DNA of 32,938 bases from Oxalobacteraceae bacterium (GTDB taxonomy: Bacteria > Pseudomonadota > Gammaproteobacteria > Burkholderiales > Burkholderiaceae_D): positions 1 to 32,938 of the forward strand of contig JAIXXZ010000079.1 of assembly GCA_027490465.1 (NCBI GenBank), given 5' to 3'. Made by a program: the position numbers and the translations under genes. Below are positions 1 through 8,083 of this stretch, one piece after another. The notes under the pieces were generated by a model, which saw nothing but the letters and a program-made list of their open reading frames with translations, had not been told where the DNA came from and did not search any database. Numbering within the stretch: position 1 is the first letter of the stretch; every line of letters begins with the position of its first letter.

Positions 1-92
1 AGACGCTGGATCCCGGCTTTCGCCGGGATGACGATTTTGGGGCTAACCGTTCCTCCAAGGTCATCCCGGCGCAGGCCGGGATCCAGTGTCTT
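1..92. repeat. REP-like paired inverted repeat
   Basis: Two GC-rich units of about 32 bp lie head to head, at 1-32 and 60-92. Each contains a GGATCCCGGC...GCCGGGATGAC-type dyad, and the second is the reverse complement of the first with a few changes. The whole 92 nt can fold into one long imperfect cruciform around the spacer at 33-59. It lies about 50 bp beyond the corA stop codon. The pattern resembles dispersed intergenic REP-type repeats of proteobacteria, so other genomic copies are likely. A degraded single unit appears at 30611-30634. It may serve as a transcript 3' end for corA, which is inference. Confidence 0.75.
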
Positions 93-139
93 ACGTTTTA
101 CACAAGCAGCTTGCGCCTACACCCATCGGCGCAATCAAA

Positions 140-1105
140 TCATCGCAACCAACCCCGTCGACGGAAGTACCAAAATGGCGTCACCGCGCTGGCAATCATC
201 AATAGAATCGCAAACGGATAACCGAAGCTCCAATTCAACTCCGGCAAGATACGGAAGTTCATACCGTAGATACTGGCAATCAGTGTCGGCGGCAGGAAGG
301 CAACCGACGCCACCGAGAAGATCTTGATGATCTTGTTCTGATTGATGTTAATGAAGCCCACCGTTGCATCCATCAGAAAGTTGATCTTGTCGAACAGGAA
401 GGCGGTGTGACCATCGAGTGATTCGATGTCGCGCAGGATCTGGCGCGCATCATCAAACTGATCGGGACTGAGCAAGCGTCCGCGCATCATGAAGCTCACC
501 GCACGTCGGGTATCCATCATGTTGCGACGGATGCGACCGTTCAAGTCTTCCTCTCGCGCCATCGCATTGAGCGATGCTGCCGCGTCCTGGTCACTGATAT
601 CTTTCTGCAGCACGCTGCGACTGACTTCTTCAAGATTCTGATAAATGCCTTCGAGCGCGTCGGCCGAATATTCAACATCGGTGGAATACAAGTCGAGCAG
701 TACATCCTTGAAGTCGCCAATCGAGCCCGGGCGTGAACGTGCGCGCATGCGTACCAGACGAAATACCGGCAGATCGTCGTTGTGCATGGAGAAGAGCATG
801 TTTCGGGCGAGAATAAAAGCAACCGTCACGACGCGCGACTCGCCCTCGTCTTCTTCAAGCAGAAAATCGGAGCGCAAATGCAGATCGCCATTGTCGGCTT
901 CGTAATAACGCGCTGAGGCCTCGATATCCTTGACCTCGTCTTCCTCCGGCAGCATCACACCAAAAATACTGCTGACCCAATCGCGCTCTTCATCACTGGG
1001 ATCCGTCAGGTCGACCCAGACCGGCGTGACATTGACCAGATCATCACGTGACTCGATAGGAATCTGACTCAGACGACCGTTTTGCAGGACGAATACATTG
1101 ATCAT
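140..1105 (-). CDS. corA: CorA family magnesium/divalent metal transporter
   Basis: This 321-residue protein has the CorA layout: a long soluble N-terminal region, a helical stalk rich in charged residues (about 150-255), then two C-terminal membrane helices (about 260-280 and 294-314). The signature YGMNF loop is present, with GMN at residues 281-283, followed by LPELNW, which matches the family's GMN-x-MPEL pore-mouth region. CorA proteins form inner-membrane pentamers that take up Mg2+ and sometimes Co2+ or Ni2+. The ATG is preceded by GGGAG five bases upstream. The gene follows mtgA after a 284 bp gap that holds its own probable promoter, so it is probably not a simple tail of the upstream operon. 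The cation specificity cannot be read from sequence. Confidence 0.95.
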   Translation of the reverse strand: MINVFVLQNGRLSQIPIESRDDLVNVTPVWVDLTDPSDEERDWVSSIFGVMLPEEDEVKDIEASARYYEADNGDLHLRSDFLLEEDEGESRVVTVAFILARNMLFSMHNDDLPVFRLVRMRARSRPGSIGDFKDVLLDLYSTDVEYSADALEGIYQNLEEVSRSVLQKDISDQDAAASLNAMAREEDLNGRIRRNMMDTRRAVSFMMRGRLLSPDQFDDARQILRDIESLDGHTAFLFDKINFLMDATVGFININQNKIIKIFSVASVAFLPPTLIASIYGMNFRILPELNWSFGYPFAILLMIASAVTPFWYFRRRGWLR

Positions 1106-1167
1106 AAGTTCTCCCGGCCGCAGTCAATGCAGCATGCGCTACGCAAATCGCGCAACATGTAAAACAT
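1102..1167 (-). CDS. possible 21-codon leader ORF overlapping the corA start
   Basis: A short open frame in the corA leader starts with ATG at 1167 and would encode MFYMLRDLRSACCIDCGREN plus a final Leu. Its TGA stop overlaps the corA ATG in an ATGA arrangement, which would allow translational coupling. Three Cys residues in 21 codons are notable. There is no convincing Shine-Dalgarno sequence before either in-frame ATG (1167 or 1158), and a frame this short can arise by chance, so this is only a candidate. Leader peptides are known to control some Mg2+ transporter genes (mgtL in enterobacteria), but no similarity to MgtL is seen. Confidence 0.25.
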   Translation of the reverse strand: MFYMLRDLRSACCIDCGRENL

Positions 1168-1321
1168 CAGGGAACGCGGCCTGACGGCCAAGCGCACCAG
1201 CTTACCCATATCCGGCAAGCGAGGCACTGAAAGGAGATGCGCTAGCTTGCGAAGACACCGTCGAACGACGGATGGGAATATGATTTGGGACTACCCAAGG
1301 TAGGTCTCCGATTACAAAAAC
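1106..1321 (-). ncRNA. structured 5' leader of corA (candidate cis-regulatory RNA)
   Basis: The predicted corA transcript would start near 1321 and run about 215 nt before the start codon. On the minus strand GGAGA (1309-1305) can pair with TCTCC (1237-1233), closing a domain. Inside it CTACC/GGTAG (1303-1299 with 1295-1291) and TTGGG/CCCAA (1298-1294 with 1289-1285) are mutually exclusive hairpins. A further 14-nt dyad, CCGTCGTTCGACGG, lies at 1271-1258. Closer to corA there is a GGCC-rich dyad around 1176-1190. The layout suggests a two-state leader. I do not recognise the M-box, mgtA or another known riboswitch consensus, so the ligand and the function are open. Confidence 0.4.
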
Positions 1322-1327
1322 AGCGCA

Positions 1328-1356
1328 AGTGTACTGAGATCGGTGGCCTCAGGCAA
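1328..1356 (-). promoter_or_regulatory. predicted sigma-70 promoter for corA
   Basis: Read on the minus strand, TTGCCT (1356-1351) and TACACT (1333-1328) are separated by exactly 17 bp. This is a good -35/-10 pair located just after the mtgA stop codon. Transcription would begin near 1321, giving corA a leader of about 215 nt and making it independent of the upstream mtgA operon. This is a prediction from motif match and spacing only. Confidence 0.55.
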
Positions 1357-1389
1357 GCGCCGCGGACAGCCAGTGAACAAGCTTTGCTC

Positions 1390-2112
1390 TCAGGGTAAGT
1401 CGGCGGTACGCATGCGCAAGAGGATCAAGCGTGATCGGCGGGCCAAATAACCGGAATCGAGATGACGCCCAAAGTAGCGCGGGTTGGGTAGCATCACGGC
1501 AAGTCTTGCTGCTTCCTGTGGGCCCAGCGCAGAAGCGGGCTTACCGAAGTAACGCATGGACGCTGCCTCGGCCCCGAATACACCCGTCCCCCATTCGACC
1601 ACATTCAGATAAATCTCGAAGATGCGGCGCTTGTCCATCATCATTTCAAGCATGAAGGTGATGATCATTTCCTGTCCTTTGCGCAGATAGCTGCGCTGGC
1701 CTGATAAGAAAAGATTTTTGGCCAGCTGCTGTGTGATGGTTGAGCCGCCTGAGACCACCTTGCCCTTTTTCGCATTTTTTTCATACGCTCGTTGCAGCGC
1801 ATCCCAGTCGACCCCCTCATGCTCGGCGAAGTTGGCATCTTCCGACGCAATGATGGCGCGCTTGAGATTATTGGAAATGCGGTTATAGGGCACCCAGCGA
1901 TGCTGCAGTTGGGCAGCAGGATTTTTCTCGCGAATCTTGCTCAGCTGCTCGCGCATGAACGAAGTGGAATCAGGATTGTGATTAACCCACCAGCAGATAT
2001 GCAGGAAATACCAGGCCTGCAAAAGCAGTACCAGCAGCAAGGGAATACCAATGATCCAGAACAGCAGACCACGCCCGGATCCCTGCGCTTTTCCTGATCC
2101 GCGAGAGCTCAT
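1390..2112 (-). CDS. mtgA: monofunctional peptidoglycan glycosyltransferase MtgA
   Basis: This 240-residue protein polymerises lipid II into glycan strands at the periplasmic face of the inner membrane. A single membrane anchor at about residues 15-38 is followed by a GT51 domain. The first catalytic motif, EDANFAEHEG, is present with catalytic Glu91. It is followed by GGSTITQQLAKN (about 122-133) and a region matching the later GT51 motifs (RRIFEIYLNVVEWG). No transpeptidase domain follows, so it is the monofunctional type. The ATG chosen at 2112 overlaps the aroE stop as ATGA; an in-frame GTG 18 bp upstream is a less likely start. It is the last gene of the rnb-tonB-aroE-mtgA run. Confidence 0.95.
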   Translation of the reverse strand: MSSRGSGKAQGSGRGLLFWIIGIPLLLVLLLQAWYFLHICWWVNHNPDSTSFMREQLSKIREKNPAAQLQHRWVPYNRISNNLKRAIIASEDANFAEHEGVDWDALQRAYEKNAKKGKVVSGGSTITQQLAKNLFLSGQRSYLRKGQEMIITFMLEMMMDKRRIFEIYLNVVEWGTGVFGAEAASMRYFGKPASALGPQEAARLAVMLPNPRYFGRHLDSGYLARRSRLILLRMRTADLP

Positions 2113-2939
2113 AACTGGCCTCGCAGCCACTGATATACCGGGGCTGTCTCGGGCCGTACGCCGCGCCAGACGAAAAAGGCTTCCGCCGCCTGCTCGATCA
2201 ACATGCCCAAACCATCACGAACGGCAGCGCCACGTTTGGCAGCATGCTGCATGAAGATGGTTGGCTGGGCACCGTACATCATGTCGTAAGCCAGCGTCTG
2301 AGGACCGAAGACACAATCAGGCAATGGCGGCAATTCGGCATCCAGACTCGCTGATGTGGCATTGATGATCACATCAAACGATTGATCGAGCTGTTCAAAC
2401 GTCGCAGATGACACAGGTACGTCGCTGTGAGAGAACTGCTGTGCGAGCTCCATCGCTCTGGGTTGCGTGCGATTGGCTATCACCAGACCTGCGATGTTTT
2501 CTTCCATCAGCGGCAGGATCACACCGCGTGCCGCACCACCAGCACCCAGCAACAGCACTGAACGGCTCCTGAGTGGCACACCCGCGTTGCGTGTGATGTC
2601 ACGCACCAGCCCTATGCCATCGGTGTTATCGCCTTTGATGCCATCAGCAGAAAAACTCAGCGTGTTGACCGCACCCGCTGCCTGCGCGCGCGGCGTGCGT
2701 TCTTGCGCCAGCGCGAAGGCTTCCAGTTTGAAGGGTACGGTGACGTTGGCACCGCGAGCACCCTGCGCGATGAACTCATGGACGCTGTCGGCAAAACGAT
2801 CGACGGGGGCCAGCAAACGCTCATACTGCATCGCCTGCCCGGTCTGCCGCGCAAACAAGGCGTGCACCTGCGGTGATTTGCTGTGCTCAATGGGATTGCC
2901 GATCACTGCATAACGATCAGGGACGGATTCGAGTGTCAA
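2109..2939 (-). CDS. aroE: shikimate dehydrogenase (NADP+)
   Basis: AroE reduces 3-dehydroshikimate to shikimate, step four of the shikimate pathway, in the cytoplasm. Using the TTG start the protein has 276 residues, the usual AroE length. The shikimate-binding motif NPIEHSKSP lies at about 15-23. The catalytic Lys71 is in NVTVPFK and the catalytic Asp107 in NTDGIG. A Rossmann GAGGAARG loop follows, then the NRT motif typical of NADP preference. Start choice: TTG at 2939 overlaps the upstream stop as TTGA and follows GGAG with suitable spacing. A longer frame to 3011 would add 24 residues overlapping the TonB-like gene and is not family-like. It is translationally coupled on both sides. Another shikimate gene, aroQ, lies at 9.4 kb. 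Confidence 0.95.
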   Translation of the reverse strand: MTLESVPDRYAVIGNPIEHSKSPQVHALFARQTGQAMQYERLLAPVDRFADSVHEFIAQGARGANVTVPFKLEAFALAQERTPRAQAAGAVNTLSFSADGIKGDNTDGIGLVRDITRNAGVPLRSRSVLLLGAGGAARGVILPLMEENIAGLVIANRTQPRAMELAQQFSHSDVPVSSATFEQLDQSFDVIINATSASLDAELPPLPDCVFGPQTLAYDMMYGAQPTIFMQHAAKRGAAVRDGLGMLIEQAAEAFFVWRGVRPETAPVYQWLRGQL

Positions 2940-3820
2940 GGCAAAACTCCGGTCGAACGCGACTTCAGTGTCTGATCGCGAGTGAAATGAAAACGCGTAA
3001 CGATTTCCCACACATGCGTCTTGCCATCGCGGCGCAAGGCTGCAGGAAATGATCCGAAGGGTGCAGCCCGCCTAACGATCAGCAAGGCTGCCTGATCGAG
3101 CGCCGCATTACCTGAACTGCGTTCGACACGCGGCCCACCCTCTTTTTCGTAAATCGAGCCATCCTGAAAAACCGGGATATACACGATGAGCTCGCCGTAC
3201 ATTTTTTTGCCATCACGCTCGGGAAAATGCTGCGTGCCGGTCCGCTCTATGCGCTGCTGCAACGCAGTGTAATACATCGCGTACTCAACCCGCCGAGTAC
3301 TGGGCGTGAGCTGGGTTTTGACAGGTCGCTTGTTGTAGTCGGCTATGTCACGCGCGATCTCGGCTTCGCGACGTGCGAGCACGCTGGTGCTGGCTTCGCT
3401 CTCAGGTGCGACACCGAGTTCGCTTGCCCTGGTCTGTTCTGGTCGTGGCAGCGCATGCTCGGCCTTGTTTGCGGTGAGTTGCGCGAGCATTCGGGCTTGT
3501 TGCTGCTCAAGCTGGGCGACACGTTGCCTTTGCGTTTCCAGCAGGGCGCCGTCGCTGGTGTGGCCGGCATCAGGCAAAGGCGATGTCGCGCGGCCCCGCT
3601 CGGCGTTGCCACCGCCATTCAAATTGACCTGCGCCAGCAAATCAGCCTGCATGGGAACACGCTGGTCGGCGGTGTTCATGAGGATGATCTCCAGCCCACG
3701 ATCAACAGGCTTGAACTCCAGATCATCCGGACTGACAAAACGTATCGACAAGAACATTGCATGAAGCAGCAATGAACTCGCGATTGCAATGAACAGCAAT
3801 TGACGGTCTGCCAGCACCAC
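2936..3820 (-). CDS. TonB-like energy-transducer family protein
   Basis: This 294-residue protein has one N-terminal membrane helix (about 8-28), then a long periplasmic region. The region includes a Gln/Leu-rich stretch (about 94-120) likely to form coiled coil, and it ends in a compact C-terminal domain (about 205-283). The C-terminal segment GELIVYIPVFQDGSI...AALDQAALLIVRRAAPFGSFP matches the TonB C-terminal fold pattern. Classic TonB would work with ExbB/ExbD, but neither is nearby and the Pro-rich spacer is weak, so the partner and role are unknown. The start is GTG GTG at 3820/3817, with GGAG about 10 bp upstream. It sits between an RNase and aroE, as in related Burkholderiales, and its stop overlaps the aroE TTG. 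Confidence 0.8.
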   Translation of the reverse strand: MVLADRQLLFIAIASSLLLHAMFLSIRFVSPDDLEFKPVDRGLEIILMNTADQRVPMQADLLAQVNLNGGGNAERGRATSPLPDAGHTSDGALLETQRQRVAQLEQQQARMLAQLTANKAEHALPRPEQTRASELGVAPESEASTSVLARREAEIARDIADYNKRPVKTQLTPSTRRVEYAMYYTALQQRIERTGTQHFPERDGKKMYGELIVYIPVFQDGSIYEKEGGPRVERSSGNAALDQAALLIVRRAAPFGSFPAALRRDGKTHVWEIVTRFHFTRDQTLKSRSTGVLP

Positions 3821-3825
3821 GCGTG

Positions 3826-5859
3826 TTACTCCGGATTGGGCGGTGCAGTGATTTGCGGCACCGCTTCAACTGCAGCGCTGTCAACGGAATTCTCGCTGAG
3901 CTCGGGCATTCCGGTTTGAACATCAGTTTCGGATTCCTCATCCATATCATCGCTGATGGACTCGCTCACAACGCTCACCTCCAGTACACGCGCCTGTACC
4001 GTCAGATCCAGCTCATCCCAGCTAATCAGTTCAAGCCTGACCTGAGTGCCACGCGGGTGCTTCACGCCCGGCATGGGAACCACCAACGGCACCTCGACCA
4101 GCCTGAGCACTTCGTCTTTGAGAACGACGGCATCGACCTGACGTACCGATGACTGTGCCAGCCATCTCAAACACCAATAGCGCTCCATGATGTTCTGAAA
4201 GTCGGCATACGCCCCGTAGGCGCTGTCGAAGGCGGAGACAATCGCAAACAAATCGGCATCTCTGGGCTTGAAGGGCGCCACCAGTGGCGCAGTAACGCCG
4301 TGCCTGACGCAAGCCAGTATCTGCCACTGATTGACCAGATCGGTGTAGCGTCGCAAAGGCGAGGTGCTCCACGCGTACTGATCCACGCCGAGTCCCTGAT
4401 GGGGCGCGGCATGCGTGAGCATGCGCACCTGCATGCGCGCGGCCCAACCATTGCCTGTGCCCTGTGTGCGATATATGCCGGGCACGCCCTGCTCATGCAT
4501 GAGCTTGCCCCAGCTACTGTTGGCAAAAATCATCAGCTCGGCAACGATTTTATCGAGCGGTGCGCCACGCTTTCTGCGCGTGATGGTGACGATGTCATCG
4601 ACCACATAGAAATTGAAATCAACACGATTGTTTTGCTCGGGTCGCAGACCGAAACTCTCGCGCTTTTCCATGCGCCCGCGCTCGAGCACCTGCGCCCATT
4701 GCCAGAGCAGTCCGATTTCCTCCTTGTGGGGATAATCACCGCTGCCTTCAGCCAGCGCCTGCTCATTCACATGCTCATCCAGCTCGTTGTGACGCAGATT
4801 GGCGCGGATAGGTACGCGCTCGACGACGGTCTCGGTGGACTGTACCGACCAGTCACCCATATCGAGCGTCGCGTACAAGGAGACCGCGGGACGCGCATCG
4901 CCCTCGGCGAGAGTGAACTGCTGCACGAGTTCATCCGGCAGCATGGTAATTTTGTCACCCGGCATATACACGGTACTCATGCGTTCGCGCGCAATCGCAT
5001 CGATGGCATCATCTCGCGCAATACCCAGCGCAGGTGCAGCGATATGAATACCCACGCGAATTTTTCCTTCTCCGATCATCTGCACCGAGAAAGCATCATC
5101 AATTTCGGTGGTCGTGATGTCATCAATGGAAAAGGCGCTCACTGCTGCTACGGGCAGCTCTGATATCTGCGGCAGATCGATACGAGGGAAATCAGTACCG
5201 CGCGGGAAATGCTCGATCAAAAACTTCGCATCATGTACAGCTTTTACTGAAGGCATGGCACCAACGGAGAGCATCAGGCGCGCTGGCGTCGTTTGCAACT
5301 CGGCGCAAGCGGCATCGAGTGCCTTGTACTCCATTGAATTTTTATCCGGCTTGAAGAGCAACTGACGCACCAGAGGCGCCATGGATTGCGGCAAACGACC
5401 CGACTTGAGTTCATCGACCATGGCCGCCTGCAACAAGGCCTGCTGTTTTTTTCTTTCCAGACCCGCGAGTGCAGCCTGCAAGATCGCCGCGGGCGCCGCT
5501 TTGTAACGACCTTTACCTTTTTTATGAAAATAGATCGGCGATGACGCCATCTTGAGCAAGAGCCCCGCAGCCTCTTCGGGCTTGGGTGCATGACCGAAAT
5601 ACTCGGTGCCGAGCTGGTCGACGGCGAATTCCTCTTCGCCGGCTACCTCCCACAAAAACGCAATATCAATGTCGCCAGCGAGCTCGTTTGCGCGCGACAT
5701 CATTTCGGCAGGCGAAGGGCTATCAAACTGCAGCAGCACGTCGCGAGCCCGCACCTTGGTGCGCTTGCCCGAAGGCGTCTCCACCTGAAACGCTTCGCCC
5801 TGCTGTGAGATCACAGCACCGACTTTGAAATCCCCGGATTCTTCAAAAAATAAATTCAT
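3826..5859 (-). CDS. RNase II/RNB-family 3'-5' exoribonuclease
   Basis: This protein of about 677 residues degrades single-stranded RNA from the 3' end. The RNB catalytic domain spans roughly residues 240-560. The acidic cluster SIDDITTTEIDDAF (about 245-257) carries the metal-binding Asp residues; the position equal to E. coli RNase II Asp207 appears to be Glu. The family motif STSPLRRYTDLVNQWQ is intact. The N-terminal 60 residues resemble a small beta-barrel RNA-binding domain and the C-terminus has an S1-like segment, then a low-complexity acidic tail (about 627-677). ATG at 5859 (MNLFFEESGDFKVG) matches the family N-terminus better than GTG at 5871. Only five bases separate it from the TonB-like gene. 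RNase II and RNase R cannot be separated with certainty here. Confidence 0.9.
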   Translation of the reverse strand: MNLFFEESGDFKVGAVISQQGEAFQVETPSGKRTKVRARDVLLQFDSPSPAEMMSRANELAGDIDIAFLWEVAGEEEFAVDQLGTEYFGHAPKPEEAAGLLLKMASSPIYFHKKGKGRYKAAPAAILQAALAGLERKKQQALLQAAMVDELKSGRLPQSMAPLVRQLLFKPDKNSMEYKALDAACAELQTTPARLMLSVGAMPSVKAVHDAKFLIEHFPRGTDFPRIDLPQISELPVAAVSAFSIDDITTTEIDDAFSVQMIGEGKIRVGIHIAAPALGIARDDAIDAIARERMSTVYMPGDKITMLPDELVQQFTLAEGDARPAVSLYATLDMGDWSVQSTETVVERVPIRANLRHNELDEHVNEQALAEGSGDYPHKEEIGLLWQWAQVLERGRMEKRESFGLRPEQNNRVDFNFYVVDDIVTITRRKRGAPLDKIVAELMIFANSSWGKLMHEQGVPGIYRTQGTGNGWAARMQVRMLTHAAPHQGLGVDQYAWSTSPLRRYTDLVNQWQILACVRHGVTAPLVAPFKPRDADLFAIVSAFDSAYGAYADFQNIMERYWCLRWLAQSSVRQVDAVVLKDEVLRLVEVPLVVPMPGVKHPRGTQVRLELISWDELDLTVQARVLEVSVVSESISDDMDEESETDVQTGMPELSENSVDSAAVEAVPQITAPPNPE

Positions 5860-5952
5860 CAACCACGCCACTTCAAGGAATTCTTGTTATCTCGGTAGAG
5901 AGCCCATCGCAAGATGGTGCTGTTCTGTAGCATTCGTCGCTTCGTCATTTCA

Positions 5953-6516
5953 TCAGGCGCAGAAGGCCAGCACTTCATCAATGTACTGGTCAAAATCAGA
6001 CAGACCATGATCACTGCCATCAATCACGCGCTGACGCGCCCCCGGATAATGCGCAACCATCTCGCGCCAGTCCAGCACTTCATCACCGGTCGCTGCAATC
6101 AGAAAATAGCGTTCAGGCTGGGTAATGCGCGCGACTTCCAGTGAGACGAGTTCATCAATGTACTCGGGCAAAAATTCGAACTGATCTTCGGAGTGCCACG
6201 CTGTTTGCGGACCAACATGCCGCGCAAGGCCTTGGGCTGGACGCACCGCCGGATTCAGCAGGACCGCGCGACAGCCCGTGGCTTCTGCCAGCGCAGTCGC
6301 ATAGTAACCGCCGAGCGAGGAACCAATCACGGCCAATGAATCCGCGGGTACCTCCGACACGAGCTTGTGAGCCAGCCGCATCGCCTCGCGCGGAGATGGT
6401 GGGAGTTGCGGACAGAGCAGCTGCGATCCCTGACCGCGCGCTTCCATGACATTACGTACCCTGCGTGCTTTGGCCGATTGGGGTGACGAACGAAAGCCGT
6501 GCAAATAAAGGATCAT
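5953..6516 (-). CDS. YqiA/YcfP-like alpha/beta-hydrolase (predicted esterase)
   Basis: This small 187-residue alpha/beta-hydrolase starts directly with the first core strand, ILYLHGFRSSP, as in the YqiA (UPF0227) family. The nucleophile elbow GSSLGG places the catalytic Ser at residue 67. A probable acid is Asp145 or Asp149 in TGDEVLD, and the catalytic His170 is in GSDHGLSDF. Family members hydrolyse short-chain esters in vitro, but the natural substrate is unknown. It starts 26 bp after mpl and lies 93 bp before the RNase, so it probably belongs to the mpl transcript. Confidence 0.88.
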   Translation of the reverse strand: MILYLHGFRSSPQSAKARRVRNVMEARGQGSQLLCPQLPPSPREAMRLAHKLVSEVPADSLAVIGSSLGGYYATALAEATGCRAVLLNPAVRPAQGLARHVGPQTAWHSEDQFEFLPEYIDELVSLEVARITQPERYFLIAATGDEVLDWREMVAHYPGARQRVIDGSDHGLSDFDQYIDEVLAFCA

Positions 6517-6542
6517 GAAGACCGTTTCAGGCAGCGGCGCAG

Positions 6543-7943
6543 TTAGTGCGCCCGCGCTTTCAGGGATTCGAATGCATCCAGCAGCTTCTGGTGCACGCCA
6601 CCAAATCCGCCATTGCTCATGACCAGCACGAAATCACCGGGCTTGGCTGCCCCACCGACTGCAGCGACCAGTGCAGACAAATCATCAAAGGTCTGGGCCT
6701 TCTCACCCAACGGTGACAGTGCCGCAGCGAGATCCCAGCCTAACGCGTCCTTGCCTTCGCCGCGAGCGCCATAGCCAAACACCAGATCAGCTGCCTTGAG
6801 ACTATCGGGCAAAGCATCTTTCATCGTACCCAGCTTCATGGTGTTGGAGCGCGGCTCGAGTACGGCGATAATGCGGGCCTTGCCGACCTTGTGCCGCAGA
6901 CCAGCCACAGTCGTCGTAATCGCTGTCGGGTGATGTGCGAAGTCGTCAATCACGGTGATGCCATTAACGACACCGCGCGTCTCCATACGACGCTTCACAT
7001 TCTCGAAATTGGCCAGCGAGGCAATCGCTTGTGACGGCGGCACGCCGGTGTGCCGTGCTGCTGCAATCGCCGCGACCGCATTCCAGCGATTGTGCTCACC
7101 ACTAAGCGACCAACTCACCGTCCCTTGCAGCTGCCCCTTGAACAGAACATCAAAACGGCCATCCGCATAATCGACCATGCTCCACGCACCACTATCGTCT
7201 GCGCCACCACCAAACCATTCGGTTTCACTCCAGCAGCCACGCTGGATGACACGACGCAGTGAAGCCTCACGACCATTGACAATCAGACGCCCGATCGCGG
7301 GTACCGTGCGCACCAGATGATGAAATTGCGTTTCGATCGCAGTGAGGTCGGCGAAAATATCGGCATGGTCGTACTCAAGATTATTGAGTATGGCCGTGCG
7401 GGGCCGGTAATGTACGAATTTGCTGCGCTTGTCGAAGAAGGCTGTGTCGTATTCATCGGCTTCGATCACAAAGAACGGGGTACCGCCCTTGGCACCCAAA
7501 CGCGCCGACACACCAAAATTGAGTGGCACACCACCAATCAGAAAGCCTGGCTGATAACCCGCCTGCTCAAGTATCCAGGCCAACATGGATGCCGTTGTTG
7601 TCTTGCCGTGCGTGCCAGCGACGGCCAGCACCCATTTATCATGCAAAATGTGTTCGCCTATCCACTGCGGCCCGGAGATGTAGGGCAAGCCGCGGTTCAT
7701 GATCGCTTCCATCAAAGGGTTGCCACGCGAAACGACATTGCCGATGACATAGAGATCCGGCTGCAAACTCAGCTGATGTGGACCAAAACCCTCAATAAGT
7801 TCGATCCCCTGCGCGCGCAATTGCGTGCTCATGGGCGGATAAACATTGGCATCACAACCGGTGACTTTGTGCCCTGCTTCTTTCGCCAGCACGGCCAACC
7901 CACCCATGAAAGTGCCGCAAATGCCAAGAATATGAATATGCAT
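6543..7943 (-). CDS. mpl: UDP-N-acetylmuramate:L-Ala-gamma-D-Glu-meso-Dap ligase
   Basis: Mpl reattaches the murein tripeptide recovered from cell-wall turnover to UDP-MurNAc, bypassing MurC, MurD and MurE. The 466-residue length is standard. The N-terminal domain starts MHIHILGICGTFMGGLA, which is the Mpl version of the Mur nucleotide-binding fold. The central ATPase domain has the P-loop AGTHGKTTTAS at about 110-120 and the SGEHNRWNAVAAIAAA region, and the C-terminal domain has DDFAHHPTA and EPRSNTMKLG. Its recycling role pairs with ampD at 21.2 kb, which releases the tripeptide. It reads divergently from the plus-strand gene at 8.1 kb. Confidence 0.97.
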   Translation of the reverse strand: MHIHILGICGTFMGGLAVLAKEAGHKVTGCDANVYPPMSTQLRAQGIELIEGFGPHQLSLQPDLYVIGNVVSRGNPLMEAIMNRGLPYISGPQWIGEHILHDKWVLAVAGTHGKTTTASMLAWILEQAGYQPGFLIGGVPLNFGVSARLGAKGGTPFFVIEADEYDTAFFDKRSKFVHYRPRTAILNNLEYDHADIFADLTAIETQFHHLVRTVPAIGRLIVNGREASLRRVIQRGCWSETEWFGGGADDSGAWSMVDYADGRFDVLFKGQLQGTVSWSLSGEHNRWNAVAAIAAARHTGVPPSQAIASLANFENVKRRMETRGVVNGITVIDDFAHHPTAITTTVAGLRHKVGKARIIAVLEPRSNTMKLGTMKDALPDSLKAADLVFGYGARGEGKDALGWDLAAALSPLGEKAQTFDDLSALVAAVGGAAKPGDFVLVMSNGGFGGVHQKLLDAFESLKARAH

Positions 7944-8083
7944 ATAGAATCAGGCCCGAGAATCTACGGAATTCTACCTGACGTGCGCGTGATGGAAATG
8001 GCGATCAGCATGCGCTGTTGGACTCCATTGATTGGATGCTGCTTCTTGCGCGCGCTCACTTCCTCATCCTGGCCTTGCTTTCC

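Noticed and set aside
4300..5163. A 287-codon plus-strand frame opposite the RNase II gene.
   Set aside because: It is antisense to a clear RNB domain, has no recognisable motifs and no Shine-Dalgarno sequence.
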